This document shows, in pieces, positions 1 to 6,054 of a stretch of 7,703 bases of DNA. Below the pieces are notes generated by a model, which saw only the letters and a program-made list of their open reading frames with translations, was not told the origin of the DNA and searched no databases. The DNA lies in contig DAOWNV010000127.1 of the NCBI GenBank assembly GCA_030642405.1, positions 1 through 7,703 on the forward strand. Direction: 5' to 3'. Both the position numbers and the translations under genes were made by a program. The first letter of the stretch is position 1. Every line of letters starts with the position of its first letter. This stretch comes from Desulfosarcina sp. (GTDB taxonomy: Bacteria > Desulfobacterota > Desulfobacteria > Desulfobacterales > Desulfosarcinaceae).

Positions 1-1
1 G

Positions 2-58
2 GATTTCAGTAATCAGCATGAAGGTCTTCCTAACTTTAAAGTAGTGAGGTTCGGATAA
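2..58 (+). CDS. Possible C-terminal end of an upstream gene (partial)
   Basis: One + strand frame is open from the left edge to a TAA at 56-58 and would encode the C-terminal tail DFSNQHEGLPNFKVVRFG. The composition is protein-like, but 18 codons are too few to identify a family. A second frame, open from position 3 to a TAG at 42-44, is less protein-like. If the first is real, the inverted repeats at 51-126 overlap or directly follow its stop codon. It may equally be chance. Confidence 0.25.
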   Translation, partial: DFSNQHEGLPNFKVVRFG

Positions 59-231
59 CGTTTTTGGCAAACGCCCATTTGTTGGTGTTGTTATTCAACA
101 ATAACCATTTGTGGATGGGCATCCGACATTGGTCAATAACAAAATGCCGTCTAAGGGTCAAGACAGCGATAAGCTTGCCCAAGACGGCCAAATCCGTTAT
201 CAATTCTTTACCCCCAAAAATTGTAAAGAGG
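51..231 (+). promoter_or_regulatory. Candidate structured 5' leader with a ribosome-site-masking hairpin
   Basis: Several inverted repeats crowd this stretch. TCGGAT (51-56) can pair with ATCCGA (121-126). GCCCAT (73-78) pairs with ATGGGC (115-120), and inside it TGGT (83-86) pairs with ACCA (104-107) and TTGTT (88-92) with AACAA (97-101). A 14-bp hairpin with single-base or two-base bulges follows: GCCGTCT (146-152) with AGACGGC (182-188), GGG (155-157) with CCC (178-180), CAAG (159-162) with CTTG (174-177). GATAACG (54-60) is complementary to CGTTATC (195-201), and this pairing excludes the 51-56/121-126 stem. Last, TCTTTAC (205-211) pairs with GTAAAGA (223-229), burying most of the AAAGAGG ribosome site used by the start at 237. 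No known riboswitch class was recognised. I assessed pairing by eye, without folding energies or covariation, so function is inferred. No convincing promoter was seen in 1-50. Confidence 0.4.
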
Positions 232-236
232 TGGCC

Positions 237-638
237 ATGCTCATTTTTGATGGTACTTACAGGCTTGAGCGAGACGAAGATCCCGGCATAAAACCCGTGC
301 ATGCTTGTGCCTGGCGAGTGAAAGTGATCGATTTTTCTTTATCCGGAGCTTCCGTGTACGCCTATATCCGCCCCTATGCACTTTTGGCGGTTCGCAAACA
401 GGGAGGGATTTTTAAAACCAGCTGTGCCGAAAGCCTGGGAAAGCGGATCTGCCGAGACTTCAATCTTCGTGTGGATAAAGTTTTATGGGTTGAGGTGTTT
501 GCAGATTTACCGAAAAGCCTTTATGTTGCCGTGTTTACCCCCAGACACAAAGGTGAAGAAGTGAATTACTCGATTTCATGGCGGCCTATTATAGAAAATG
601 AACAAAGAGCCATCGACTTCTGGAATGAGTGGGAGTGA
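237..638 (+). CDS. Unrecognised protein, 133 aa from the preferred start
   Basis: I do not recognise this protein. The frame is open from a GTG at 111 and has ATGs at 144 and 237. I prefer 237 because AAAGAGG (225-231) lies 5 nt upstream, whereas neither earlier start has a visible ribosome site and that stretch is full of inverted repeats. The product is soluble-looking, with no signal peptide or membrane segment. By eye it reads as alpha/beta: strands around residues 1-9, 23-33 and 36-50, a helix around 57-74 containing two cysteines and basic residues, then hydrophobic strands around 79-97, a strand near SISWRP, and a C-terminal helix ending in aromatic and acidic residues. It ends 171 nt before serA and is separated from it by a probable promoter, so it may be its own transcription unit. 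No terminator is visible after it. A conserved N-terminal extension from 111 or 144 remains possible. Confidence 0.6.
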   Translation: MLIFDGTYRLERDEDPGIKPVHACAWRVKVIDFSLSGASVYAYIRPYALLAVRKQGGIFKTSCAESLGKRICRDFNLRVDKVLWVEVFADLPKSLYVAVFTPRHKGEEVNYSISWRPIIENEQRAIDFWNEWE

Positions 639-721
639 GCTTCTTTTAAACGGCACCCTTTCCATTTGTCGTTTCCATAACATGTAATCTGACTGCAAAA
701 TGGCCCATGGGAAAAATGGGG

Positions 722-750
722 TTGAATATTCCAACGGATTTATCTAAAAT
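722..750 (+). promoter_or_regulatory. Probable sigma70-type promoter for serA and downstream genes
   Basis: TTGAAT (722-727) resembles the -35 consensus and TAAAAT (745-750) the -10 consensus, with a 17-nt spacer. Transcription would begin near 757, giving a leader of about 53 nt before serA. The surrounding DNA is AT-rich. A small inverted repeat, CCCAT (704-708) with ATGGG (716-720), lies just upstream and could be part of a weak structure or an operator; it has no T-run and so is not a good terminator. The promoter is predicted from consensus match only. Confidence 0.5.
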
Positions 751-809
751 ATACATTTTCGTCAAATTACTTTTTAAAACAATCAATTTTTCAATCAAGG
801 AAACCCGAA

Positions 810-2390
810 ATGAAGGTGCTGGTTAGCGATAATTTAGGTGAGGATGGTATCCGTATGTTCCATGATGCGCCTGGGATCGAAGTGGATGTGAATACGGGGT
901 TGGAACCGGATGCACTCAAGGCAATCATTTCCGATTATGATGCACTGGTGATCCGCAGTGCAACCAAAGTGACAGAAGAACTGCTACAGGCAGCACCACG
1001 GCTCAAGGTTGTCGGTCGCGCAGGGATCGGGTTGGATAACGTGGATATTCCAGCAGCTACCCAACGTGGTGTAGTCGTAATGAATACACCTACGGGAAAT
1101 ATTGTAACTACAGCAGAACACGCAATTGCAATGATGCTGGCTCTGACGCGCAATATCCCCATGGGAACATCTTCACTGCGCGAAGGGCGGTGGGAGAAAA
1201 AACAACTCCAGGGTCGCGAAATTTACAATAAAGTGCTGGGGATCATCGGTTTCGGGAAAATTGGAGCTATTGTTGCCGACCGGGCAAGGGGATTGAAAAT
1301 GAACGTGATTATTCATGATCCCTTTGTTACTCCGGAGCAGATCCAAAAGGCAGGATTTGAATCTGTGGATCTGGATACGTTGTATCAAAGGGCTGATTAC
1401 ATTACCGTTCATGTCCCTAAATTGAAAAAGACCATCGGAATGATCGACAAGGGCGCTCTCGATAAAATGAAGCCGGGTGTGATGGTTGTTAATTGCGCAA
1501 GAGGAGGCATTGTCGTTGAAAACGATCTTTACGAGGCCCTTGTCGAAGGAAAAGTTGCCGGTGCGGCGTTGGATGTTTTCCAAACCGAACCGCCGGGCAT
1601 GACACCGCTGATTTCCCATGAGCGGGTGATTTGTACTCCCCATCTGGGTGCATCCACCAAGGAAGCCCAGACCAATGTGGCTGTGGCCGTTGCTCAACAA
1701 ATTATTGATTTTCTCACGGCGGAAACTGTGGTCAACGCGGTAAACATGCCTTCGGTAACAGGAGAGGTGTTGGAAAAGATCGGTCCCTACCTCACCCTGG
1801 CTGATCGTATGGGGTGTTTGCAGGCCCAACTGGTCAAAGGCCCCATTAAGGAGGTCGTTGTTGAATTCTGCGGCGATTTCAAAGATCTGGATCTCTCACC
1901 TGTATCCACAGCGGTGCTTAAGGGGATATTGACACCCGTGGTCAAAGACGATGTGAATTTCGTCAACGCGCATGTGATGGCACAGCAAAGGGGTATTAAG
2001 GTAACCGAGACCAGTAATGCGGAATCAGATTACTACGTGAACCAAATTATCGTTAGGGCAATTACCACAGAGATGGAAAGCGTTGCTTCCGGCACGATTT
2101 TCGGGAAAAAAGATCCCCGTATTGTTAAAATTGACAAGTTCCGACTGGAGATGATTCCTCACGGTCATATGGCCCTCATTCAAAACATTGATAAACCGGG
2201 ATCCATCGGAGAGATCGGTACAACATTAGGAAAATACAACATCAATATTGGTAGAATGCAAGTGGGGCAGGAGGAAGATGGGGATCGCAACATCATTTTC
2301 TTGACCACCGATACACCCATATCCGAGGATGTAGTGGAGGAAATGCGCCATCTTTCTTTGGTCAAGACGGTAACACCACTTGAATTTTAA
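810..2390 (+). CDS. serA: D-3-phosphoglycerate dehydrogenase
   Basis: SerA oxidises 3-phosphoglycerate to 3-phosphohydroxypyruvate with NAD+, the first step of serine synthesis in the cytosol. At 526 aa it is the long form. Residues 1 to about 310 hold the split substrate-binding domain and the Rossmann domain, with the GxGxxG nucleotide motif GFGKIG at 147-152 and the adenosine-ribose Asp at D170. The catalytic triad expected for the family is visible as R231 (NCARGG), E260 (FQTEPP) and H278 (TPHLGAST). Residues about 320-445 match the intervening allosteric substrate-binding domain, and residues about 452-526 form an ACT domain (IDKPGSIGEIGTTLG), the usual serine-feedback module. The start is supported by AAGGAA at 797-802, 7 nt before the ATG. 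No key residue is missing. It is first in the gene run and its TAA overlaps the ribosome site of the next gene. Confidence 0.97.
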   Translation: MKVLVSDNLGEDGIRMFHDAPGIEVDVNTGLEPDALKAIISDYDALVIRSATKVTEELLQAAPRLKVVGRAGIGLDNVDIPAATQRGVVVMNTPTGNIVTTAEHAIAMMLALTRNIPMGTSSLREGRWEKKQLQGREIYNKVLGIIGFGKIGAIVADRARGLKMNVIIHDPFVTPEQIQKAGFESVDLDTLYQRADYITVHVPKLKKTIGMIDKGALDKMKPGVMVVNCARGGIVVENDLYEALVEGKVAGAALDVFQTEPPGMTPLISHERVICTPHLGASTKEAQTNVAVAVAQQIIDFLTAETVVNAVNMPSVTGEVLEKIGPYLTLADRMGCLQAQLVKGPIKEVVVEFCGDFKDLDLSPVSTAVLKGILTPVVKDDVNFVNAHVMAQQRGIKVTETSNAESDYYVNQIIVRAITTEMESVASGTIFGKKDPRIVKIDKFRLEMIPHGHMALIQNIDKPGSIGEIGTTLGKYNINIGRMQVGQEEDGDRNIIFLTTDTPISEDVVEEMRHLSLVKTVTPLEF

Positions 2391-2403
2391 GGAGCCATTA
2401 AAA

Positions 2404-2724
2404 ATGACAGTTGAAAATCAGGACAACGCAGGTGCATCCGGCAATGAAGGCGAAAAGAATTCCTCGGCAACACCACCCATGCCGAACATTACTTTTGCAA
2501 CGTTCATTTTTTCTCTCAATTCTTCCGCCTTGGTTCAATTGGGTATGATGGACAATCCGATGACCGGAAAAAAAGATATGAATTTGCCGCTGGCCAAGCA
2601 GACCATCGACATCCTTTCCATGTTGGAAGAAAAAACAAAGGGAAACCTGGGTAAGGATGAGGCTGCGATGCTTAAAAGTATCCTCTACGACCTTCGGATT
2701 CTTTATGTGAAGGAGACGGGGTAG
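2404..2724 (+). CDS. DUF1844 family protein, 106 aa
   Basis: A small protein of unknown function. The first 25 or so residues are hydrophilic and low-complexity (rich in N, G, E, S). The conserved core follows: a ITFATFIFSLNSSALVQLG segment, then a GKKDMNLPLAKQTIDILSML stretch and EEKTKGNL, ending in a helix near LKSILYDLRILYV. This pattern fits the DUF1844 family as I recall it (family assignment from memory). It looks helical and soluble. AAGGAG (2389-2394) overlaps the serA stop and lies 9 nt before the ATG, so translation is probably coupled to serA. A TTG at 2380 in the same frame would overlap serA and is not favoured. The stop is TAG, 15 nt before ispE and in the ispE frame. The neighbours give no functional clue beyond housekeeping. 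Confidence 0.88.
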   Translation: MTVENQDNAGASGNEGEKNSSATPPMPNITFATFIFSLNSSALVQLGMMDNPMTGKKDMNLPLAKQTIDILSMLEEKTKGNLGKDEAAMLKSILYDLRILYVKETG

Positions 2725-2739
2725 GTTTCTTCGGACAAA

Positions 2740-3612
2740 ATGGCTACTGCTACAATAAATGCTCCAGCGAAGATCAACCTGTTTCTTCGCATCACCGGTA
2801 AACGTCCTGATGGGTACCACAACCTTTATTCACTGATTTGTCCGGTTTCCTTGTACGATACCCTTTCATTTAATTTCGCAACAGACGAAATATCGGTTAG
2901 CTGCCAACACCCGGATGTTCCTGAAGATCAAACCAATCTGGCCTTCCGTGCCGCTGATCTCTTTTTCCGCAATGCATTCAAAGGAGATGTTTTGCCTTCA
3001 GGGAAAGTGGGTATCCATATCCAAAAAAACATACCCGTGGGTGCCGGGCTCGGAGGTGGGAGCAGCGATGCTGCGTCTGTTCTGACAACGCTGAACGACC
3101 ATTTTGGTAACCCTTTTTCCACCGAAGAATTAATGGGATTAGGGACAAAAATTGGTGCCGATGTGCCTTTTTTTATGTTGGGAACACCGGCACTGGCGTC
3201 CGGAATAGGCGACCAACTTACCCCTTTCGCTCACCTACCTCAATGGTCGGTTCTGCTCGTCTATCCCAATGTAAATGTGTCTACTGCGTGGGTATACAAA
3301 AATCTGACTTTAAGATTGACAAAGGACGAAAAAAAACTTAGTAGTTTCCATTTTGATGGCCGATTTTTCAATGTTGGTAGGCATCTTGTCAACGATTTGG
3401 AGTCGGTGACTGAAAGGGCAATTCCGGTCATCGGAAAGATAAAGAGCATGTTGCTGGCAAATGGAGCGGCTTGGGCTTTGATGTCTGGAAGTGGTTCAGC
3501 GGTGTATGGCTTGTTTAAAAACGTTCAGCGGGCCAAAGCAGCATGTACCGCTTTATGTGATGATCAGGAAAATGAAAACTGGACGTTTTATATCGCGGAT
3601 TTACTAATCTGA
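2740..3612 (+). CDS. ispE: 4-diphosphocytidyl-2-C-methyl-D-erythritol kinase
   Basis: IspE phosphorylates the 2-hydroxyl of CDP-methylerythritol using ATP, the fourth step of the MEP route to isoprenoid precursors. The 290-aa protein is a GHMP kinase of usual length. The N-terminal NAPAKINLFL carries the active-site Lys (K11), and KRPDGYHNL is the typical substrate segment. The glycine-rich ATP loop PVGAGLGGGSSDAA spans 99-112. The catalytic Asp is D141 in GADVPFF, and the C-terminal GHMP motif SGSGSAVYGLF spans 249-259. The ATG at 2740 is the only start codon between the preceding in-frame TAG and the conserved N-terminus. It has no good ribosome site: an AAGGAG at 2710-2715 is 24 nt away, too far to act normally. 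Translation may therefore depend on ribosomes finishing the DUF1844 gene. tRNA-Gln and prs follow, the order I recall from Geobacter and Pseudomonas. Confidence 0.96.
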   Translation: MATATINAPAKINLFLRITGKRPDGYHNLYSLICPVSLYDTLSFNFATDEISVSCQHPDVPEDQTNLAFRAADLFFRNAFKGDVLPSGKVGIHIQKNIPVGAGLGGGSSDAASVLTTLNDHFGNPFSTEELMGLGTKIGADVPFFMLGTPALASGIGDQLTPFAHLPQWSVLLVYPNVNVSTAWVYKNLTLRLTKDEKKLSSFHFDGRFFNVGRHLVNDLESVTERAIPVIGKIKSMLLANGAAWALMSGSGSAVYGLFKNVQRAKAACTALCDDQENENWTFYIADLLI

Positions 3613-3629
3613 ACATCGGTTTTTGCTGA

Positions 3630-3645
3630 GTCCTGAAATCAGGAT
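3630..3645 (+). other. Short inverted repeat between ispE and tRNA-Gln
   Basis: TCCTG (3631-3635) pairs with CAGGA (3640-3644) around an AAAT loop, with a possible extra G-T closing pair. No T-run follows, so it is not a typical intrinsic terminator. It could be a processing signal or a pause site just ahead of the tRNA, or chance. Confidence 0.25.
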
Positions 3646-3659
3646 CGGTCCTTACCTAC

Positions 3660-3734
3660 TGGGGCGTCGTCAAGTGGCAAGACACAGGATTTTGGTTCCT
3701 GCATTCGGAGGTTCGAATCCTCCCGCCCCAGCCA
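3660..3734 (+). tRNA. tRNA-Gln (anticodon UUG), CCA encoded
   Basis: The cloverleaf can be drawn directly. The acceptor stem TGGGGCG (3660-3666) pairs fully with CGCCCCA (3724-3730), followed by discriminator G and an encoded CCA (3732-3734). The D arm is around GTC...GAC (3668-3683). The anticodon stem is CAGGA (3685-3689) with TCCTG (3697-3701), and the 7-nt loop TTTTGGT puts anticodon TTG at 3692-3694, reading CAA and, by wobble, CAG. The T arm has GGAGG and CCTCC around TTCGAAT. The U1-A72 pair and G discriminator suit glutamine tRNA. It lies 47 nt after ispE and 31 nt before prs with no obvious promoter or terminator of its own, so it is probably cut out of the operon transcript by RNase P and 3' processing enzymes. 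Confidence 0.97.
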
Positions 3735-3765
3735 ATTAACCTATACGGGAGCATCGTTAGGAAAA

Positions 3766-4716
3766 GTGACGGATAGTAAAAATAATCTATGTATTTTTTC
3801 AGGCAATTCCAATTTGGCTTTATCAAATAAAATTAGCAAGTACCTTGGAATGCCGCTGTGCGGTGCTATCGTCAATTGTTTCAGTGATGGCGAAATTCAG
3901 ATTGAAATCGAGGAGAATGTGCGGGCCAAGGATGTTTTTGTCGTTCAATCCACCTGCGCACCGGTTAATGACAATCTAGTTGAATTGCTTCTCATGATCG
4001 ATGCTCTCAAGCGGGCTTCCGCACGCCTGATCACTGCGGTTATACCTTATTATGGATACGCACGACAGGACAAAAAAGTAGCTCCGCGAGTGCCTATCAG
4101 TGCAAAACTGGTTGCTGACCTTCTGACAACTGCCGGTGCTACCCGTGTGATCACAATGGACCTGCATGCCGGTCAAATTCAAGGTTTTTTCAACATTCCT
4201 GTTGATAACCTCTATGCGGCCCCCGTTCTGTTAGATTATATCAAAACCAAGTTCCATGACAATTTGGTCATCGTATCGCCTGACGCCGGTGGTGTGGAGC
4301 GGGCACGTGCTTTTGCCAAACGACTTGATGCCGGATTGGCTATTGTGGACAAACGACGATCCGCACCGAATCAGGCTAAGGCCATGGAGTTGATTGGTGA
4401 TGTGAAGGACAAGACGGTCATTATTCAGGACGATATGATTGATACCGCCGGTACGATAACTGCAGCGGTAAATGCCATCATGGATCGGGGTGCAAAAGAA
4501 GTTCATGCCTGTTGTGCCCACGCGGTTCTTTCCGGCCCGGCCGTGGATCGACTGAATGAGTCGCCCGTTACCAGCATTGTTTGTACGGATACGATTCCGC
4601 TTAACAAAAAGGCGGCAACATGTAAGAAAATTACGGTGCTTTCCATATCCAGCCTGGTAGGGGAAGCCATTATCAGAAGCTACGCAGGGGATTCGGTAAC
4701 ATCCCTGTTTGTGTAA
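3766..4716 (+). CDS. prs: Ribose-phosphate pyrophosphokinase (PRPP synthetase)
   Basis: Prs transfers the pyrophosphate group of ATP to ribose 5-phosphate, making PRPP for purine, pyrimidine, histidine, tryptophan and NAD synthesis. The 316-aa length matches bacterial class I enzymes. Visible hallmarks are FSDGEIQIEI near residue 39, the flexible catalytic loop YGYARQDKK (96-104), the Mg/ATP signature DLHAGQIQGFF (132-142, with H134), DKRR (195-198), and the ribose-5-phosphate loop DDMIDTAGT (222-230). The C-terminus SVTSLFV is typical. The start is GTG; an AGGA at 3759-3762 lies only 3 nt upstream, so the ribosome site is poor, but homologous N-terminal sequence (CIFSGNSNLAL) begins only about eight residues in, which supports this start. 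It follows tRNA-Gln and precedes rplY, an order recalled from several proteobacterial lineages. Confidence 0.97.
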   Translation: MTDSKNNLCIFSGNSNLALSNKISKYLGMPLCGAIVNCFSDGEIQIEIEENVRAKDVFVVQSTCAPVNDNLVELLLMIDALKRASARLITAVIPYYGYARQDKKVAPRVPISAKLVADLLTTAGATRVITMDLHAGQIQGFFNIPVDNLYAAPVLLDYIKTKFHDNLVIVSPDAGGVERARAFAKRLDAGLAIVDKRRSAPNQAKAMELIGDVKDKTVIIQDDMIDTAGTITAAVNAIMDRGAKEVHACCAHAVLSGPAVDRLNESPVTSIVCTDTIPLNKKAATCKKITVLSISSLVGEAIIRSYAGDSVTSLFV

Positions 4717-4740
4717 TACTATTTAAGGAGGAAAAGATCT

Positions 4741-5394
4741 TTGGATATACAGCGTTTGAAAGTGAGTCAACGTAAGGCCGTGGGGAACGGACCTGCAAGA
4801 GTTCTACGAAAGGAAGGAAAAATCCCCGCAGTTTTATACGGGCCAAACACTGAATCGATGAAATTGACAATTGAAAAAGCGGATCTTGAAGTCATCTTCA
4901 AAGCAGGAGCCGTTATTCAGAAACTGATAACATTGGAGATTGAAGGTGTTGACGGCAACCGTAATGTCATGATCAAAGAGTTGCAAAAACATCCGGTTTC
5001 TAATAATCTGCTGCATCTGGATTTTTACGAAGTGAGTATGGATCAAAAAATCAAAGTTATGGTACCAGTTGTTACCACCGGAACAAGTGTTGGCGTGGAG
5101 CTGGGTGGGATGCTGCAAATTGTTCGCAGGGAACTTGAAGTTTTCTGCTTGCCCGACCGGATTCCGGAAAATGTTACCATCGATGTCAGTGATATGAATA
5201 TCGGTGATTCTTTTCATCTTGCAGATCTCCAACTGGAGGGAGATGTTGAAATTCAAGCCGATGTCAACTTCACTATCCTGACTGTCCTCACCACCAAGTT
5301 TGAGGAAGAGGAGGTGGAAGGTGAAGAAGATGAAGAGATGGCTGAAGAAGACGCCGAAGCTGCGGAGACGGGTGAAGAACCGGCTGCCGAGTAA
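4741..5394 (+). CDS. rplY: 50S ribosomal protein L25, CTC (general stress) form
   Basis: L25 binds 5S rRNA in the large subunit. At 217 aa this is the long CTC/TL5 type with two domains: an N-terminal 5S-RNA-binding beta-barrel (about 1-92, with RKAVGNGPARVLRKEGKIPAVLYGP and KELQKHPVSNNLLHLDFYEV) and a C-terminal beta domain (about 98-188, VPVVTTGTSVGVELGGMLQ onward). Residues from about 189 form a strongly acidic Glu-rich tail, common in this family and probably disordered. The start is TTG, supported by a strong AAGGAGG (4725-4731) 9 nt upstream and by correct alignment of the conserved N-terminus; there is no nearby in-frame ATG. It lies 24 nt after prs. Its partner pth follows, as in many genomes. 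Confidence 0.95.
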   Translation: MDIQRLKVSQRKAVGNGPARVLRKEGKIPAVLYGPNTESMKLTIEKADLEVIFKAGAVIQKLITLEIEGVDGNRNVMIKELQKHPVSNNLLHLDFYEVSMDQKIKVMVPVVTTGTSVGVELGGMLQIVRRELEVFCLPDRIPENVTIDVSDMNIGDSFHLADLQLEGDVEIQADVNFTILTVLTTKFEEEEVEGEEDEEMAEEDAEAAETGEEPAAE

Positions 5395-5410
5395 CCTTTA
5401 TTTATCTGAA

Positions 5411-5437
5411 ATGATCATTGCTTTGGTCTGTTTGTAG
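5411..5437 (+). other. Possible 8-codon mini-ORF ahead of pth
   Basis: An ATG at 5411 opens a short frame coding MIIALVCL and ending in TAG at 5435-5437, one base before the likely pth GTG. There is no clear ribosome site upstream of the ATG. Translation would deliver terminating ribosomes onto the pth start, so it could act as a coupling leader. The ATG lies inside a 10-bp palindrome, AATGATCATT (5410-5419). It may be chance. Confidence 0.25.
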
Positions 5438-5438
5438 C

Positions 5439-6023
5439 GTGAAGGTTGAAAATAGACGATACCTGATCGTCGGTCTCGGCAATCCAGGACAGGCATATAC
5501 TTCTACCCGCCACAATATTGGATTCATGATCGTTGATCGGCTGATAAAAAAGTATGGGCTGATCAACCGTAACCATGGAATAAACGCACAGATTGCTGGT
5601 GGAAAAATTGAAGGCCTTCCGGTACTGACCGCCAAGCCGCTCTCCTTTATGAATCGGTCCGGCGGCCCCGTTGGAGGAGTCTTGCAATCCTACAAGATTT
5701 CATTTGAGGATATGGTCGTCATCCACGATGACATTGACCTTGATTATGAAAGATTGAAAATTAAAGAGAAAGGGGGGGATGGAGGACACAATGGACTAAG
5801 GTCCCTGATTGACGCCCTGGGGACCGATGTATTTGTTCGGGTGCGCATGGGCGTTGGGCGGCCTACAGCCGCTATTGGGATGGTGGATCACGTTCTCGGT
5901 GATTTTGATTCTAAACAAAAAGCCACGTTGGAACATTTTCTGTCACGGGCTGTAGAGGCTGTAAAGGCGATCCTTTGCGACGGTGCGAAGGAAGCCATGA
6001 ATCGGTTTAACAGGAAACCTTGA
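5439..6023 (+). CDS. pth: Peptidyl-tRNA hydrolase
   Basis: Pth cleaves the ester bond of peptidyl-tRNAs released from stalled ribosomes, recycling tRNA. Starting at the GTG at 5439 gives 194 aa, the usual length. The signature YLIVGLGNPGQAY is followed by RHNIGF; N15 and H25 correspond to the conserved active-site Asn and catalytic His. AKPLSFMNRSGGPV (65-78), HDDID (96-100, catalytic Asp D97) and the GGDGGHNGLRSL segment with N118 are all present, as is RVRMGVGRP. A TTG at 5418 in the same frame would add seven residues (MLWSVCS) that do not look conserved; the frame is closed by TGA at 5412. Neither start has a good ribosome site, so the start is less certain than the identity. It is 44 nt after rplY and 31 nt before hppA. 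In the Geobacter and Pseudomonas order I recall, ychF rather than hppA comes next. Confidence 0.94.
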   Translation: MKVENRRYLIVGLGNPGQAYTSTRHNIGFMIVDRLIKKYGLINRNHGINAQIAGGKIEGLPVLTAKPLSFMNRSGGPVGGVLQSYKISFEDMVVIHDDIDLDYERLKIKEKGGDGGHNGLRSLIDALGTDVFVRVRMGVGRPTAAIGMVDHVLGDFDSKQKATLEHFLSRAVEAVKAILCDGAKEAMNRFNRKP

Positions 6024-6054
6024 TTTTTACGCAAAACACTAATTGGAGGAAAGA

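Noticed and set aside
51..126. tRNA-sized fold at the left end considered as a degenerate tRNA or an integron attC site
   Set aside because: No T-loop (TTCGA) or anticodon arm in the right place, and no attC core sites (GTTRRRY and its complement) flank it.
146..188. Hairpin considered as an intrinsic terminator
   Set aside because: The stem is strong but no T-run follows (next bases are CAAATCCG), so it does not fit a Rho-independent terminator.
36..302. 88-codon minus-strand frame over the left-end repeats
   Set aside because: It overlaps the inverted repeats and the start of the + strand gene, with no recognisable protein features.
75..669. Octamer CCATTTGT occurring at 75-82, 105-112 and 662-669
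   Set aside because: Short, irregularly spaced copies without shared flanks; more likely chance in AT-rich intergenic DNA than a repeat family or CRISPR.
704..720. CCCAT/ATGGG hairpin considered as a terminator after the unknown gene
   Set aside because: Only 5 bp with a 7-nt loop and no T-run downstream.
1173..1829. 218-codon open frame on the minus strand inside serA
   Set aside because: It lies fully inside a textbook serA with intact catalytic residues; the product resembles no protein and has no ribosome site of note.
2398..2820. 140-codon minus-strand frame across DUF1844 and the ispE start
   Set aside because: It is antisense to two well-supported genes and has no recognisable motifs.
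4834..5256. 140-codon minus-strand frame inside rplY
   Set aside because: It is a shadow of the L25 gene; the product is low in coherent features.
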